Shown here: positions 22,526 through 33,200 of the stretch, in pieces
Layout of the letters: each line of letters begins with the position of its first letter
Numbering within the stretch: position 1 is the first letter of the stretch
Assembly (NCBI RefSeq): GCF_001277215.2
Contig: NZ_CP013940.1
Location: 3,410,001 to 3,474,000, forward strand
Reading direction: 5' to 3'
Length of the DNA stretch: 64,000 nucleotides
Origin: Cronobacter malonaticus LMG 23826
GTDB taxonomy: Bacteria; Pseudomonadota; Gammaproteobacteria; Enterobacterales; Enterobacteriaceae
Notes under the pieces: model-generated
The model's input: the letters and a program-made list of their open reading frames with translations, nothing else
Told to the model about the DNA's origin: nothing
The model's database searches: none
Translations under genes and position numbers: made by a program

Positions 22526-23343
22526 ATAATCGAGTCCATCAGGGCCATTTAGCCCGCAAACGCTTCGGGCAAAACTTTCTTAACGATCAGTTCGTTATAG
22601 ACAGCATCGTCTCTGCTATCAACCCACAAAAAGGCCAGGCGATGGTAGAAATCGGCCCGGGCCTTGCCGCGTTAACCGAGCCGGTGGGCGAACGCCTTGA
22701 CCAGCTCACCGTTATCGAGCTGGACCGCGATCTCGCGGCGCGCCTGCAAACGCATCCGTTCCTTGGCCCGAAGCTGACCATTTATCAGCAGGACGCCATG
22801 ACCATGGATTTCGGCGAACTGTCGCAGAAGATGGGCCAGCCGCTGCGCGTGTTCGGTAACCTGCCGTACAACATCTCGACCCCACTGATGTTCCACCTCT
22901 TTAGCTATACTGATGCGATTGCCGACATGCACTTTATGCTGCAAAAAGAGGTGGTCAACCGTCTGGTGGCGGGGCCGAACAGCAAGGCGTACGGTCGCTT
23001 AAGCGTGATGGCGCAATACTTCTGCCAGGTTATTCCTGTGCTTGAAGTGCCGCCGACCGCCTTTACGCCGCCGCCTAAAGTGGATTCCGCCGTAGTGCGC
23101 CTTGTGCCGCACGCCACGCCGCCGCATCCGGTGAAAGAGCTGCGTCTGTTAAGCCGCCTCACCACCGAAGCGTTTAACCAGCGTCGTAAAACGATTCGCA
23201 ACAGCCTCGGCAATGTGTTCAGCCCTGAGATTCTGACATCGCTCGGCATCGACCCGGCTATGCGCGCCGAGAATATTTCTGTTGCGCAGTATTGCCAGAT
23301 GGCGAATTATTTAGCAGATAATCCGCCCTCGAAGGAGAGCTAA
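22522..23343 (+). CDS. rsmA: 16S rRNA dimethyladenosine transferase RsmA (KsgA)
   Basis: Dimethylates A1518 and A1519 in the 3' hairpin of 16S rRNA during late 30S assembly; its loss gives kasugamycin resistance. The 273-residue Rossmann-fold enzyme shows the SAM motif [14 protein letters not shown] (about 42-55), the acidic motif VIELDRDLA and the catalytic NLPYNIST at 113-120. It overlaps the end of pdxA by four bases and is followed by apaG after two bases. Confidence 0.97.
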   Translation: MNNRVHQGHLARKRFGQNFLNDQFVIDSIVSAINPQKGQAMVEIGPGLAALTEPVGERLDQLTVIELDRDLAARLQTHPFLGPKLTIYQQDAMTMDFGELSQKMGQPLRVFGNLPYNISTPLMFHLFSYTDAIADMHFMLQKEVVNRLVAGPNSKAYGRLSVMAQYFCQVIPVLEVPPTAFTPPPKVDSAVVRLVPHATPPHPVKELRLLSRLTTEAFNQRRKTIRNSLGNVFSPEILTSLGIDPAMRAENISVAQYCQMANYLADNPPSKES

Positions 23344-23345
23344 AC

Positions 23346-23723
23346 ATGGCTGATTCACCCCGCGTTTGCGTACAGGTACAAAGCGTTTATATCGAAGCCC
23401 AGTCTTCACCGGAGGATGAGCGTTTCGTTTTTGCCTATACCGTCACCGTCCGCAATCTGGGGCGAACGCCTGTTCAGTTGCTGGGCCGCTACTGGCTTAT
23501 CACCAACGGCAACGGTAAAGAGACCGAAGTCCAGGGTGAAGGCGTGGTAGGGGTTCAGCCCCACATCCAGCCCGGCGGCGAATACCAGTACACCAGCGGC
23601 GCGGTCATTGAAACGCCGTTCGGCACGATGCAGGGCCACTATGAGATGGTGGACGATCAGGGCAACGGTTTTCACCTTGATATCCCGGTTTTCCGCCTCG
23701 CCGTTCCCACACTGATCCATTAA
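23346..23723 (+). CDS. apaG: ApaG domain protein
   Basis: A 125-residue protein with the immunoglobulin-like ApaG fold; a role in cobalt/magnesium phenotypes has been proposed, but its molecular function is unsettled. The motifs [26 protein letters not shown] and GEYQYTSGA, here described by their key words rather than complete alignment, are typical of the family. It lies between rsmA and apaH with gaps of two and four bases, as in E. coli. Confidence 0.94.
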   Translation: MADSPRVCVQVQSVYIEAQSSPEDERFVFAYTVTVRNLGRTPVQLLGRYWLITNGNGKETEVQGEGVVGVQPHIQPGGEYQYTSGAVIETPFGTMQGHYEMVDDQGNGFHLDIPVFRLAVPTLIH

Positions 23724-23727
23724 TACC

Positions 23728-24579
23728 ATGTCTACATATCTGATTGGCGACGTTCATGGTTGCTACGATGAACTTGTCGCGCTGTTACAGCAGGTCGAAT
23801 TTACACCAGGCCAGGATACGCTCTGGCTGACCGGCGATCTGGTGGCCCGCGGCCCCGGCTCGCTGGAAGTGCTGCGCTACGTGCGTTCGCTCGGCGATTC
23901 CGTTCGCATGGTGCTGGGCAATCACGATCTGCATCTGCTGGCGGTTTTCGCGGGCATCAGCCGCAATAAACCGAAAGACCGGGTGACGCCGCTGCTCGAA
24001 GCGCCGGACGCCGACGAGCTTATCAACTGGCTGCGCCGCCAGCCGCTGTTGCAGGTGGATGAAGAGAAAAAGCTGGTGATGGCCCACGCGGGTATTACGC
24101 CGCAGTGGGATCTCGCTACCGCTCAGGCGTGCGCGCGCGATGTCGAGGCGGTACTGGCGAGCGACAGCTATCCGCTGTTCCTCGACGCGATGTACGGTGA
24201 TATGCCGAACAACTGGTCGCCGGAGCTAACCGGCCTTGCGCGCCTGCGCTTTATCTCGAACGCTTTTACCCGGATGCGCTATTGCTTCCCGAACGGCCAG
24301 CTCGATATGTATTGCAAAGAAAGCCCGGAAAACGCGCCCGCGCCGCTGAAACCGTGGTTCGCCATTCCGGGGCCGGTGGCGCAGGAGTACGCCATCGTCT
24401 TCGGCCACTGGGCGTCGCTGGAAGGTAAAGGCACGCCGGAGAATATCTACGGCCTGGATACCGGCTGCTGCTGGGGCGGCACGCTGACCTGCCTGCGCTG
24501 GGAAGATAAAGCAGTGTTTACGCAGCACTCTAACCGTCAGACCGACAGCGACGACGACAAAGCCGCGATCGCATCCTGA
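23728..24579 (+). CDS. apaH: Diadenosine tetraphosphatase ApaH
   Basis: Symmetrically cleaves Ap4A to two ADP and, in E. coli, also removes Np4 caps from RNA. The 283-residue metallophosphatase has [10 protein letters not shown] at the N-terminus, [10 protein letters not shown] and GNHDLHLL, the three blocks of the calcineurin-like metal site, plus GHWASLEGK near the C-terminus. It ends the lptD-apaH gene cluster. A palindromic repeat array follows its stop. Confidence 0.96.
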   Translation: MSTYLIGDVHGCYDELVALLQQVEFTPGQDTLWLTGDLVARGPGSLEVLRYVRSLGDSVRMVLGNHDLHLLAVFAGISRNKPKDRVTPLLEAPDADELINWLRRQPLLQVDEEKKLVMAHAGITPQWDLATAQACARDVEAVLASDSYPLFLDAMYGDMPNNWSPELTGLARLRFISNAFTRMRYCFPNGQLDMYCKESPENAPAPLKPWFAIPGPVAQEYAIVFGHWASLEGKGTPENIYGLDTGCCWGGTLTCLRWEDKAVFTQHSNRQTDSDDDKAAIAS

Positions 24580-24591
24580 TTGTTTTTCTGT

Positions 24592-24759
24592 AAAAGGTGG
24601 ATGCGCTCCGCTTATCCACCCTACCTTTTCTCACCACTATCCCCGTAGGGCGGGTAAGCAGCGCGCACCCGCCATATAAAAGGTGGATGCGCTTCGCTTA
24701 TCCACCCTACCTTTCATCATCACCATCCCCGTAGGGCGGGTAAGCGAAGCGCACCCGCC
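24592..24759. repeat. Alternating array of four palindromic units between apaH and folA
   Basis: Two kinds of imperfect palindrome alternate: unit A (AAGGTGGATGCGC...TTATCCACCCTACC) at 24592-24629 and 24678-24714, and unit B (GTAGGGCGGGTAAGC...GCACCCGCC) at 24645-24673 and 24731-24759. The A and B sequences are partial reverse complements of each other, giving a mosaic of alternating orientation. A degenerate fragment, CGCACCCGCC, follows at 24766-24775. It looks like a REP/BIME-type family; no open frame of substance is present. Confidence 0.75.
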
Positions 24760-24790
24760 GTAAACCGCACCCGCCGTCGCAGCCCCATAA

Positions 24791-24823
24791 AAAAAGCGGA
24801 CGCGCTATGCGCATCCGCTTTTT
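24791..24823. terminator. Bidirectional terminator serving folA (and apaH)
   Basis: AAAAAGCGGA pairs with TCCGCTTTTT, extended inward by GCGC/GCGC with one mismatch. On the minus strand a run of seven T follows, giving a good intrinsic terminator for folA. Confidence 0.85.
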
Positions 24824-24850
24824 CAACATCACCGTCAACCCAGACGCGGC

Positions 24851-25330
24851 TTAACGGCGCTCAAGAATCTCGAAACAATAGCTGTGTGAGTTCTTCTCAT
24901 CGGCGTCATGGAATTCGCTGAACACCGACTGCCACTCGTCCGGCTCGTAATCCGGAAAATGGGTGTCGCCTTCCACTTCCGCATCGATATGGGTGAGATA
25001 AAGACGCTGCGCGCGCGGCAGGAACTGCTCGTAAACGCGCCCACCGCCAATCACCATTACCTCTTCGGCATCGCCGCAGGCCTGTAACGCTTCCTCAACA
25101 GAGCGCACCCAGACCACACGGTCATCGTCGCCCGGACGGCTGCTGAGCACGATATTTTTCCGGCCCGGCAGCGGGCGACCGATCGATTCCCAGGTCAGGC
25201 GACCCATGATAACCGGTTTGTTAAGCGTGTTACGTTTAAACCAGGCGAGATCGGCAGGGAGGTCCCACGGCATGGCGTTTTCCATACCAATCACGCGATC
25301 CACCGCTAAAGCCGCAATCAGACTGATCAT
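24851..25330 (-). CDS. folA: Dihydrofolate reductase
   Basis: Reduces dihydrofolate to tetrahydrofolate with NADPH; target of trimethoprim. The 159-residue product has the family length and Asp27 as catalytic residue. Pro21, Trp22, Ala26, Leu28 and Trp30, positions often altered in trimethoprim resistance, are wild type. Residue 45 is Leu (MGRLTW) where E. coli has His, next to the NADPH phosphate site, and residue 23 is Asp instead of Asn. It is transcribed towards the repeat array and convergent with apaH. Confidence 0.97.
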   Translation of the reverse strand: MISLIAALAVDRVIGMENAMPWDLPADLAWFKRNTLNKPVIMGRLTWESIGRPLPGRKNIVLSSRPGDDDRVVWVRSVEEALQACGDAEEVMVIGGGRVYEQFLPRAQRLYLTHIDAEVEGDTHFPDYEPDEWQSVFSEFHDADEKNSHSYCFEILERR

Positions 25331-25362
25331 TGATAATTTCCCAGGTGTAAAAAATTGCCGCC

Positions 25363-25391
25363 ACTATACGGAAAGCGCAATCTTTAGTCGA
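25363..25391 (-). promoter_or_regulatory. Probable folA promoter
   Basis: On the minus strand TCGACT and TATAGT are separated by 17 bases, with the -10 box about 33 bases before the folA start. The -35 box matches the consensus at four of six positions. Confidence 0.5.
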
Positions 25392-25595
25392 CTGGCGACC
25401 GGAACCAGGCAGAGAATTTTTTTTGTTCTGCTGTGCAGGGCACGATGCAGCGTTTTTCGCCGCGGTGGTATACCTATGAAACTAAAAGCGTTTCGATTTT
25501 ACACCCGCGTAAAGCCGCTGTGTCGCCAGAAGGCGCCAGATGTCAAAATGTACTGAATGCTTTATAGTGCGCGCTTGCTGATGTGAGGATTGACC

Positions 25596-26210
25596 ATGCT
25601 GGAAACCACACTTTTTGTTGCCACCATTGCGGCGCTGGGCATGCTGTCGCCGGGCCCCGATTTCTTTCTGGTTATCAAAAACGCCGCGCGCTATCCACGC
25701 AGCGCCGCGATGATGACGGCCGCGGGCGTCATCGCAGGCGTTGTGACGCATATGACCTACTGCGTGGCGGGCATCGCGGTGGTCATCACCACCACGCCCT
25801 GGCTTTTCGGCGCGCTGAAATATGTCGGCGCGGCTTATCTGGTCTGGCTTGGCGTGAATGCGCTGCTGGCGCGCGGCACCACCAGCCTGGCGCTCGATGG
25901 CGTGGCGCAGGAGAGTACTTCGCTGAAAAAAGCGTTTATTCAGGGCTACCTCTGTAACCTGCTAAACCCTAAAGCCACGCTGTTCTTCCTGGCGATGTTC
26001 ACCCAGGTGCTGAATGTAAATTCCGGCCTGATGGAAAAACTCTGGTACGCGGGCATTATCGTCGCGCTGACGCTGGTCTGGTGGCCGCTGCTGGTCTTGT
26101 TGATTCAGAGCCAGCCGGTGCGCCGTGGCCTGACCAAAGCGCAAAAGGTCATCGACAAACTGCTGGGCGGCATGCTGCTGGCGCTCGGCATTAAAGTAGC
26201 GCTGAGCTAA
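25596..26210 (+). CDS. LysE/RhtB family amino-acid exporter
   Basis: Probable inner-membrane exporter of an amino acid or related metabolite. The 204-residue product has the LysE-family N-terminal block SPGPDFFLVIKNAARYPR, about six hydrophobic segments and the central motif GYLCNLLNPKATLFFLAMF. It resembles RhtC/RhtB-type threonine/homoserine exporters, but the substrate cannot be told from sequence. The start was moved from a TTG at 25590 to the ATG at 25596, six bases after GAGGA. The gene stands alone between folA and kefC, a place where E. coli has no such gene, so it is a lineage-specific insertion. Confidence 0.88.
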   Translation: MLETTLFVATIAALGMLSPGPDFFLVIKNAARYPRSAAMMTAAGVIAGVVTHMTYCVAGIAVVITTTPWLFGALKYVGAAYLVWLGVNALLARGTTSLALDGVAQESTSLKKAFIQGYLCNLLNPKATLFFLAMFTQVLNVNSGLMEKLWYAGIIVALTLVWWPLLVLLIQSQPVRRGLTKAQKVIDKLLGGMLLALGIKVALS

Positions 26211-26234
26211 AACCGCGCCCTGCTTTCACGCAAA

Positions 26235-26263
26235 AGAAAACGCCCCGACAGGGGCGTTTTTTT
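26235..26263. terminator. Bidirectional terminator between the exporter gene and kefC
   Basis: AAAACGCCCC pairs with GGGGCGTTTT across a GACA loop and is followed by further T. The kefC stop codon overlaps the end of the T run. Confidence 0.88.
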
Positions 26264-28124
26264 ATGGCTGCGGTTTCACTTCCGGCTCGTCGGCGTCGTC
26301 GCCGGTGTGTTTGCCTTCCTGTGTCCCCTGCCAGCCGTGGCGCTGAATCAACGACAAGTGCGCGCGGTCTTCGCTGATGATTTCCGTCAGCATTGCGCTG
26401 GTGCGCTTAAAGGTGGCGGCGCGCGCCGACGTGTCGTTATCGCCTTCGGCCATTTCATCCACCATCTGCTGGTTGTAGCAGCGGAACAGATCGGCGCGCT
26501 CGCGCGCTTCGTAACTGCCGATGCCCAGCTCTTCCAGCGCCATGCGCCCTACCCGCAGCGCGCCTTCGAACGTTTCACGCTCCGGCTGCGCGACACCCGC
26601 CTGACGCAGGCGAATATAATGATCGACATCGCGGGCGCGGGCGATAATCCGCACCTGCGGGAAGTGCGTCTGCACCAGCTCCGTCAGTTGCAGATTCGCC
26701 TGCGGATCGTCAATGGCGTTAATCAGCACTTCAGCTTTCGCCACGCCCGCCGATTCCAGCAAGTCGACGCGGGTCGCGTCGCCATAAAACACCTTCATGC
26801 CGAATTTACGCAGCGTCTCAATATGGTCCGGGTCGTGATCGAGAACCACCATCTTCACGCCGCTGGAGAGCAGCAAACGACCGGCTATCTGACCAAATCG
26901 CCCGAAGCCCGCGATGATCACCCGCGGCTGCTCCTCATCAATCTCATCAGCTTCACGCGCCTGCTGCTGGCCCGCTTTCTCAAGCCGGGTTAACAGCACC
27001 AGCAGCAGCGGCGTCGCGGCCATAGAGAGCGCCACCGCGAGCGTCAGCGCCTTCGCCCATTCTGCATCCAGCACCTCTGCGCTGCGCGCCGCGCCGAAAA
27101 TCACGAACGCGAACTCACTTCCCTGCCCTAACAACACCGCAAACCAGCGCCGCTGACGCCCGGGCACCTTCAGCGGTTTCGCGACAAGCCATAGCGTGAC
27201 GGTTTTGATAAGCAGAAAGCCGAACAGGAGCGTAAGCACGCGCAGCGGATGCGCCACCAGCGTGCCGAAATCAATCGACATCCCGACGCCGATAAAAAAT
27301 AACCCCAGCAGCAGCCCTTTGAACGGCTCGATATCGCTCTCCAGCGCATGGCGGTACTCCGAGCTTGCCAGCAAGACGCCCGCGAGAAACGCCCCCATCG
27401 CCATCGACAGCCCGGCCTCTTCCAGCAGCAGCCCGAAGCCGAACACCAGAAACAGCGCCACGGCGCTGAACACCTCGCGAAGCCCGGAGCGCGCCACAAA
27501 GCGCAGCGCCGGTCGCGCGACAAAACGCCCGAGCAGCACCACCAGCGCCAGCGCGCCGACCACTTTCAGCGCCGAGAGGAGAAACGCGCTGGCGGTCGTC
27601 GCCTCGCCGCTCGCGGCCAGCAGTGGGATCATCGCCACCAGCGGGATCGCGGCGATATCCTGGAACAACAACACAGCAAAGGCGCTGCGCCCCATTTGCG
27701 ACGCCGTCAGGTTACGCTCGTTCATCGCCTGCATGGCGATGGCCGTTGAAGAGAGCGCGAGCGTCAGGCCAATCAGCAGCGCCACCTGCCAGCGCAGCCC
27801 GAGCGCCACGCAAAAGCCGCCGAGCAGCAAGCCGCACGCGCCCATCTGCAACGCGCCGCCGCCAAAGACCGAGGCGCGCAGCTTCCACAGGCGCTGCGGA
27901 TCAAGCTCAAGCCCGATGACAAACAGCATCAGCACCACGCCGATTTCCGCGAAATGCAGAATCGCCTGCGCGTCCGTCACCAGCCGCAACCCCCACGGGC
28001 CAATCAGCCCTCCGGCAATCAGATACCCCAGCACCGAGCCAAGTCCGAGGCGCACCGCGACGGGCACAATCAGCGCGGCCGACCCGAGGTAGATCAGCGC
28101 CTGTATCAACGTATGACTATCCAT
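26262..28124 (-). CDS. kefC: Glutathione-regulated potassium-efflux antiporter KefC
   Basis: Potassium/proton antiporter that is kept shut by glutathione and opened by glutathione adducts of electrophiles, acidifying the cytoplasm for protection. The 620-residue product equals the E. coli length. The N-terminal half is a polytopic Na+/H+-exchanger-like domain ([30 protein letters not shown]). After a linker it has a cytosolic KTN/RCK domain starting [15 protein letters not shown]. It overlaps kefF by eight bases, so the ancillary protein and channel are coupled. Confidence 0.96.
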   Translation of the reverse strand: MDSHTLIQALIYLGSAALIVPVAVRLGLGSVLGYLIAGGLIGPWGLRLVTDAQAILHFAEIGVVLMLFVIGLELDPQRLWKLRASVFGGGALQMGACGLLLGGFCVALGLRWQVALLIGLTLALSSTAIAMQAMNERNLTASQMGRSAFAVLLFQDIAAIPLVAMIPLLAASGEATTASAFLLSALKVVGALALVVLLGRFVARPALRFVARSGLREVFSAVALFLVFGFGLLLEEAGLSMAMGAFLAGVLLASSEYRHALESDIEPFKGLLLGLFFIGVGMSIDFGTLVAHPLRVLTLLFGFLLIKTVTLWLVAKPLKVPGRQRRWFAVLLGQGSEFAFVIFGAARSAEVLDAEWAKALTLAVALSMAATPLLLVLLTRLEKAGQQQAREADEIDEEQPRVIIAGFGRFGQIAGRLLLSSGVKMVVLDHDPDHIETLRKFGMKVFYGDATRVDLLESAGVAKAEVLINAIDDPQANLQLTELVQTHFPQVRIIARARDVDHYIRLRQAGVAQPERETFEGALRVGRMALEELGIGSYEARERADLFRCYNQQMVDEMAEGDNDTSARAATFKRTSAMLTEIISEDRAHLSLIQRHGWQGTQEGKHTGDDADEPEVKPQP

Positions 28125-28647
28125 GATGGCGCTCCTGCCAGTCGGTTAAGCGTTTCAGGTATTCCCGCGCTTTGCCTTCGAGCGTTTCGTCGTCGCAGAC
28201 AAAGGTGCGGTGCATCGCATAGGGCGCCAGCCAGTTCAGGCCGCAATAGAGCGCGGTGGCCTGTAACGGCTGCGCGAGCACGTCGAAGCCAGGATGGTCA
28301 CCAAGATCAAAATGGTGTTTATCGCCGCCGGTCGTCACGGCCCACAGCACGCTTTTGCCCCTGAGCGCCGTTCCGCCTTTGCCATAGGCCCAGCCGTGCG
28401 ACAACACTTTGTCTATCCAGAGTTTGAAAAGCGGCGGCACGCTGTACCACTGCATCGGATGCTGCCAGACGATGAGATCGGCGCGCGCCAGCGCCTCCTG
28501 CTCGGCGGGCACGTTGATGTTGAAATCGGGATAGAGCTGATAAAGCGAGCGCACCTCGATATCGTCCAGCCCCTGCACATGCTCCAGCATCCGCCGGTTG
28601 GCATGGGAGTGATGCGGATAGGGGTGCGCATAAATAATTAAAATCAT
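28117..28647 (-). CDS. kefF: KefC ancillary oxidoreductase KefF
   Basis: Flavoprotein quinone reductase that binds and activates KefC. The 176-residue product starts [19 protein letters not shown] and contains the flavodoxin-like [20 protein letters not shown] and [13 protein letters not shown] motifs of the KefF/YheR family. A longer frame reaching 28821 adds 58 residues of low-complexity leader with no family counterpart and is rejected. It lies upstream of kefC in the same operon. Confidence 0.95.
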   Translation of the reverse strand: MILIIYAHPYPHHSHANRRMLEHVQGLDDIEVRSLYQLYPDFNINVPAEQEALARADLIVWQHPMQWYSVPPLFKLWIDKVLSHGWAYGKGGTALRGKSVLWAVTTGGDKHHFDLGDHPGFDVLAQPLQATALYCGLNWLAPYAMHRTFVCDDETLEGKAREYLKRLTDWQERHHG

Positions 28648-28800
28648 AACCTTGCCTGTGTCCTGCCCACCGTGGGAATGCAATGAGTGTAGCCAGTTAA
28701 CGGGCGCGCTTACAGGGACAATCCGCAGGGGTATTGGGCAGGGATGAAACAGAAAGGGTTTGCTGCGGTTTACCGGCGGGCATAAAGCGTTTTGCGGTAA

Positions 28801-28830
28801 AAAAAACGGATGCATCAGCATCCGTTTTTT
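28801..28830. terminator. Terminator after the small lipoprotein gene
   Basis: AAAAAACGGATGC pairs with GCATCCGTTTTTT across ATCA. It is symmetric and lies directly downstream of the minus-strand lipoprotein gene ending at 28857. Confidence 0.88.
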
Positions 28831-28856
28831 CAGGCGTGAGGATAAAAACGCGGTAA

Positions 28857-29090
28857 TTAGTTATCCAGCTCGCTCATGGATTTTACCTGGTCGCGGTTAA
28901 TCTGCTCGGTCTGTCCGGTCTGGGCGTTTTTATAAGAGACCAGCCCGGTATCGCTGTCGACTTCCGGCTTACCGTCGGTGACCACGGTTTTACCATCGGT
29001 CGTCTTAACGGCCTGGTTGGATGAACAGCCCGCCACGGTAAACAGCGTAGCGGCAGCAAAAATGGACGTAATCAGTAGTTTCGATCGCAT
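28857..29090 (-). CDS. YgdI/YgdR-like small lipoprotein (DUF903)
   Basis: A 77-residue predicted outer- or inner-membrane lipoprotein. The signal sequence ends in the lipobox VAGC with Cys22 as lipidation site. The mature part (TTDGKTVVTDGKPEVDSD, then GLVSYKNAQTGQTEQINRDQ) is the SH3-like DUF903 domain seen in YgdI, YgdR and YjfN-type proteins, whose function is unknown. GGGGAG stands eight bases before the ATG. It is a single-gene unit with its own terminator, lying where E. coli has the fix/cai block. Confidence 0.88.
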   Translation of the reverse strand: MRSKLLITSIFAAATLFTVAGCSSNQAVKTTDGKTVVTDGKPEVDSDTGLVSYKNAQTGQTEQINRDQVKSMSELDN

Positions 29091-29184
29091 GGTGTTCTCC
29101 CCTGCTTTCAGTGTGTTTTAATGACTTACTTTATTATTTTAGATTAACTTACTGATAACAGATGGAAATACAGACGGTTCTGAG

Positions 29185-29213
29185 GCCGGGCATCCTGAAT
29201 GCCGATGCCCGGC
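29185..29213. terminator. GC-rich hairpin after the 287-aa lipoprotein gene
   Basis: GCCGGGCATC pairs perfectly with GATGCCCGGC. It lacks a T-tract on the minus strand and resembles a single REP unit, so it may act in message stability rather than classic termination. Confidence 0.55.
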
Positions 29214-29222
29214 GGTCAGAGA

Positions 29223-30086
29223 TTACTGCTTCAGCTCCAGAATGGAGCTCATCATGGTGTGATTAAGGTTGGTCATAATTTCATAATAACGGGTCAACTC
29301 TTCACCGCCCGCTTTAGGGTTACGCCATTTCTCGCGGTTCTGTTTATCGAACGCTTTGAGCAGATCTTTTTGGTCACCTGCCGATTCGGCATGAATAAAG
29401 TCATTATAAATTTTGGTGGCTTCATTCAGGTTTTGCTGGAGTTCAGGCGAAGTAAACTGCGCGGTGATTTCAGGCGGCTGATAACGCGACTCCGTGATAC
29501 GCATGTTTTCAGTGTATTCCACGGAGGGCGAAAACTGATTGTTGTAATAATCCTTAAACTCTTCGAGACGGAAAAGTTTGGTTTTGTAGTTATCCGCAGA
29601 CGTCGATGACATCGACTCCGGGAAAGGCTCTGTCGGGTTCAGCTCCCACTCTTTCGTAAAATTATCGATAAACAGCCCGCTGCCCATATCTTCAAACGGG
29701 CCGGTCACGGTCTGCCCGTCAATGGTCAGAGTGTGAACATCGCCGTTTTCACTGGACGGTGTTACGCCTTCCGCCAGATATTTTTGTATCACGTAGATGT
29801 AACGGGTACGGGTCGGGTTGATAAGACCGCTCACGCCCGAGCGAGGCATCGCGCTAAAGACGCTGAATTTCACCTTGTCGCCATTCTCAAGCGTCAGCGT
29901 ATGCTGGCCCGCGTCCAGTTTAATCGTTTGTGATTTTTCTGCCGGAACGGTGATTTTTTGATCGTCTACCGAAATGGCGAGCGGTTTCCCGGTCGGGTTA
30001 TCAATAAGGAACTCTTTGCTGTCACTACCGCCAAAGCAGGCGGTTAATGCCAGACAGGTACCCAGAAGCAGGACTTTTTTTAACAC
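29223..30086 (-). CDS. Putative lipoprotein of unknown function, 287 aa
   Basis: No family is recognised with certainty. The preferred start is the GTG at 30086, six bases after AAGGAG, giving LKKVLLLGTCLALTACFGGS with a lipobox LTAC (Cys17). The first 100 mature residues look beta-rich (FLIDNPTGKPLAISVDDQKI, QHTLTLENGDKVKFSVFS) like a small sandwich domain, and the second half is helical and charged (residues about 190-287). A frame from ATG 30122 would place twelve hydrophilic residues before the signal and is not chosen. It is a monocistronic unit between the carB terminator and a palindrome. Localisation to the cell envelope is inferred from the lipobox only. Confidence 0.8.
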   Translation of the reverse strand: MLKKVLLLGTCLALTACFGGSDSKEFLIDNPTGKPLAISVDDQKITVPAEKSQTIKLDAGQHTLTLENGDKVKFSVFSAMPRSGVSGLINPTRTRYIYVIQKYLAEGVTPSSENGDVHTLTIDGQTVTGPFEDMGSGLFIDNFTKEWELNPTEPFPESMSSTSADNYKTKLFRLEEFKDYYNNQFSPSVEYTENMRITESRYQPPEITAQFTSPELQQNLNEATKIYNDFIHAESAGDQKDLLKAFDKQNREKWRNPKAGGEELTRYYEIMTNLNHTMMSSILELKQ

Positions 30087-30200
30087 GTGTTTCTCCTTAA
30101 ACGTGAACCGGGAATTCGGCAAACGAGACAGCCTGAAGGGTAACGGATGGCCGCGCAGGAGTGAAAAACTAATTGGCTATTAAATTTAGGGGGGCGCCAG

Positions 30201-30230
30201 TAAAAAAAGCCAGCTTACGCTGGCTTTTGT
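30201..30230 (-). terminator. carAB terminator
   Basis: AAAAGCCAGC pairs with GCTGGCTTTT across TTAC. Read on the minus strand it is followed by a run of T, directly after the carB stop. Confidence 0.88.
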
Positions 30231-30245
30231 GGGGTTCACGACGTC

Positions 30246-33200
30246 TTACTTCGTGATTTGCGCATGCATCTCCTGAACGGACGTCACTTTTTCGGTGGCG
30301 TCGGCGTTCAGCGCCATCGCGGTGGCGAAGCCGCCGTTCAGCGTGGTGTCGTAATGCACTTTGTATTGCAGCGCGCTGCGGCGAATCAGCTTGGAGTCTT
30401 CAATCGCCTGGCGGCCTGCGGTGGTGTTGATGATGTAGGTGTATTCGCCATTCTTGATGCGATCCTGAATGTGCGGACGACCTTCATGCACCTTGTTCAC
30501 CAGACGCGGGTTGATGCCCGCCTCGCCCAGCACAATCGCGGTGCCGTGGGTGGCATCCAGCTCGAAGCCGAATTTCAGCAGCTTGGCGGCGAGATCCACC
30601 ACGCGCTCTTTATCGCCTTCACGCACCGAGAGCAGCGCGCGGCCCTGTTTCTTCATGGTGGAGTTGCTGCCAAGCTGCGCTTTGGCGAACGCCTCCGCGA
30701 AGGTGCGGCCCACGCCCATCACTTCGCCGGTGGAGCGCATTTCCGGCCCCAGCAGCGGGTCGACGCCTGGGAATTTGTTGAACGGCAGCACCACTTCTTT
30801 CACCGAGTAGTACGGCGGGATGATCTCTTTGGTCACGCCCTGCTCGCTCAGCGTTTTGCCCGCCATGACGCGCGCCGCCACTTTCGCCAGCGGCACGCCG
30901 GTGGCTTTGGAGACGAACGGCACGGTACGCGCGGCGCGCGGGTTCACTTCAATCAGATAGACTTCGTTATCTTTCACGGCGAACTGGACGTTCATCAGGC
31001 CGCGCACCTGGAGTTCAAAGGCCAGTTTTTGCACCTGCTGGCGCATCACGTCCTGAATCTCCTGGCTTAAGGTATACGCCGGCAGAGAGCACGCGGAGTC
31101 GCCGGAGTGTACGCCAGCCTGTTCGATGTGCTCCATGATGCCGCCAATCAGCACCATTTCGCCGTCGCAGATGGCGTCGACATCCACTTCCACCGCGTCA
31201 TCCAGGAAGCGGTCCAGCAGCACCGGCGCGTCGTTGGAAACACTCACCGCCGTCTGGAAGTAACGACGCAGGTCGGCTTCGTCATAGACGATTTCCATCG
31301 CGCGGCCGCCCAGTACGTAAGACGGACGCACCACCAGCGGGTAGCCAATCTCTTTCGCCTTCTCAACAGCCTGTTCGATGGCCGTCACGGTGGCGTTCGC
31401 CGGTTGCTTGAGCTTCAGGCGATCCACCGCCTGCTGGAAGCGCTCACGGTCTTCCGCGCGGTCAATTGCGTCCGGGCTGGTGCCGATAACCGGCACGCCT
31501 GCCGCTTCCAGCGCGCGCGCCAGTTTCAGCGGGGTCTGACCGCCGTACTGCACGATAACGCCTTTCGGTTTTTCGATACGCACGATTTCCAGGACGTCTT
31601 CCAGCGTCACCGGCTCGAAGTAGAGACGGTCGGAGGTGTCGTAGTCGGTGGAGACCGTTTCCGGGTTACAGTTAACCATAATGGTCTCGTAACCGTCTTC
31701 ACGCAGCGCGAGCGCGGCGTGGACGCAGCAGTAGTCAAACTCAATGCCCTGGCCGATACGGTTCGGCCCGCCGCCCAGCACCATGATTTTTTCGCGATCC
31801 TGGTTCGGGTTGGCTTCGCACTCTTCTTCATAGGTGGAGTACATATAGGCGGTATCGGTTGAGAACTCCGCCGCGCAGGTATCCACACGTTTGTAGACCG
31901 GGTGCAGGTTGTACTGCTCGCGAAGCTTACGGATTTCCGATTCGCTGACGCCCGCGAGTTTCGCGAGTCGCGCATCGGCGAAACCTTTACGCTTGAGCAT
32001 ACGCAGGAAATCGGCGCTGAGACCGTTAATGCCCTGCTCGGCCACCTGCTCTTCGAGGCGTACCAGCTCTTCAATCTGCACCAGGAACCAGCGGTCGATA
32101 TTGGTCAGGTTAAACACGCCATCCACCGACAGACCGGCGCGGAAGGCATCGGCGATGTACCAGATACGCTCGGCGCCCGCGTCTTTCAGCTCGCGGCGAA
32201 TTTTCGTCAGCGCTTCCGGATCGTCAAGGCTCACTTTCGGGTCAAAACCGGTCGCGCCCACTTCGAGGCCGCGCAGCGCTTTCTGCATCGACTCCTGCTG
32301 GGTGCGGCCAATCGCCATCACTTCGCCCACCGATTTCATTTGCGTGGTCAGGCGGTCGTTGGCACCAGCGAATTTCTCGAAGTTAAAGCGTGGGATTTTG
32401 GTAACTACATAGTCGATGGACGGCTCGAACGACGCCGGGGTACGGCCGCCGGTGATGTCGTTCATCAGCTCGTCCAGCGTATAGCCCACCGCCAGTTTCG
32501 CCGCCACTTTGGCAATCGGGAAGCCGGTCGCTTTGGAGGCCAGGGCCGAGGAGCGCGACACGCGCGGGTTCATTTCAATCACAATCAGACGGCCGTTTTT
32601 CGGGTTCACCGCAAACTGCACGTTGGAGCCGCCGGTTTCCACGCCGATTTCACGCAGTACCGCCATCGAGGCGTTACGCATGATTTGATACTCTTTATCC
32701 GTCAGCGTCTGGGCTGGCGCCACGGTGATGGAGTCGCCGGTGTGGATACCCATGGCGTCGAAGTTTTCAATCGAGCAGACGATGATGCAGTTGTCGTTTT
32801 TATCACGCACCACCTCCATCTCGTACTCTTTCCAGCCGATCAGCGATTCATCAATCAGCAGCTCTTTGGTCGGCGAGAGATCCAGGCCGCGGGCGCAAAT
32901 CTCTTCGAACTCTTCGCGGTTGTACGCGATGCCGCCGCCGGTGCCGCCCATGGTGAACGACGGGCGAATAATGCACGGATAACCGACATCCGCCGCTACT
33001 GCCAGCGCTTCTTCCATATTGTGCGCGATGCCGGAGCGCGCGGTGTCGAGGCCAATTTTCTTCATCGCGACGTCAAAACGGCGACGGTCTTCGGCTTTAT
33101 CAATCGCATCGGCGGTCGCGCCAATCATGGTCACGCCGAACTCTTCCAGCACGCCCTGACGCTCCAGCTCCAGCGCGCAGTTGAGCGCCGTCTGGCCGCC

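Noticed and set aside
24592..24759. CRISPR array
   Set aside because: The repeats are palindromic units of two alternating kinds with short unequal gaps, not direct repeats with uniform spacers, and no cas genes are present.
28648..28821. N-terminal extension of kefF
   Set aside because: The extra 58 residues are a Pro-rich leader without family match; the short start reproduces the known KefF N-terminus.
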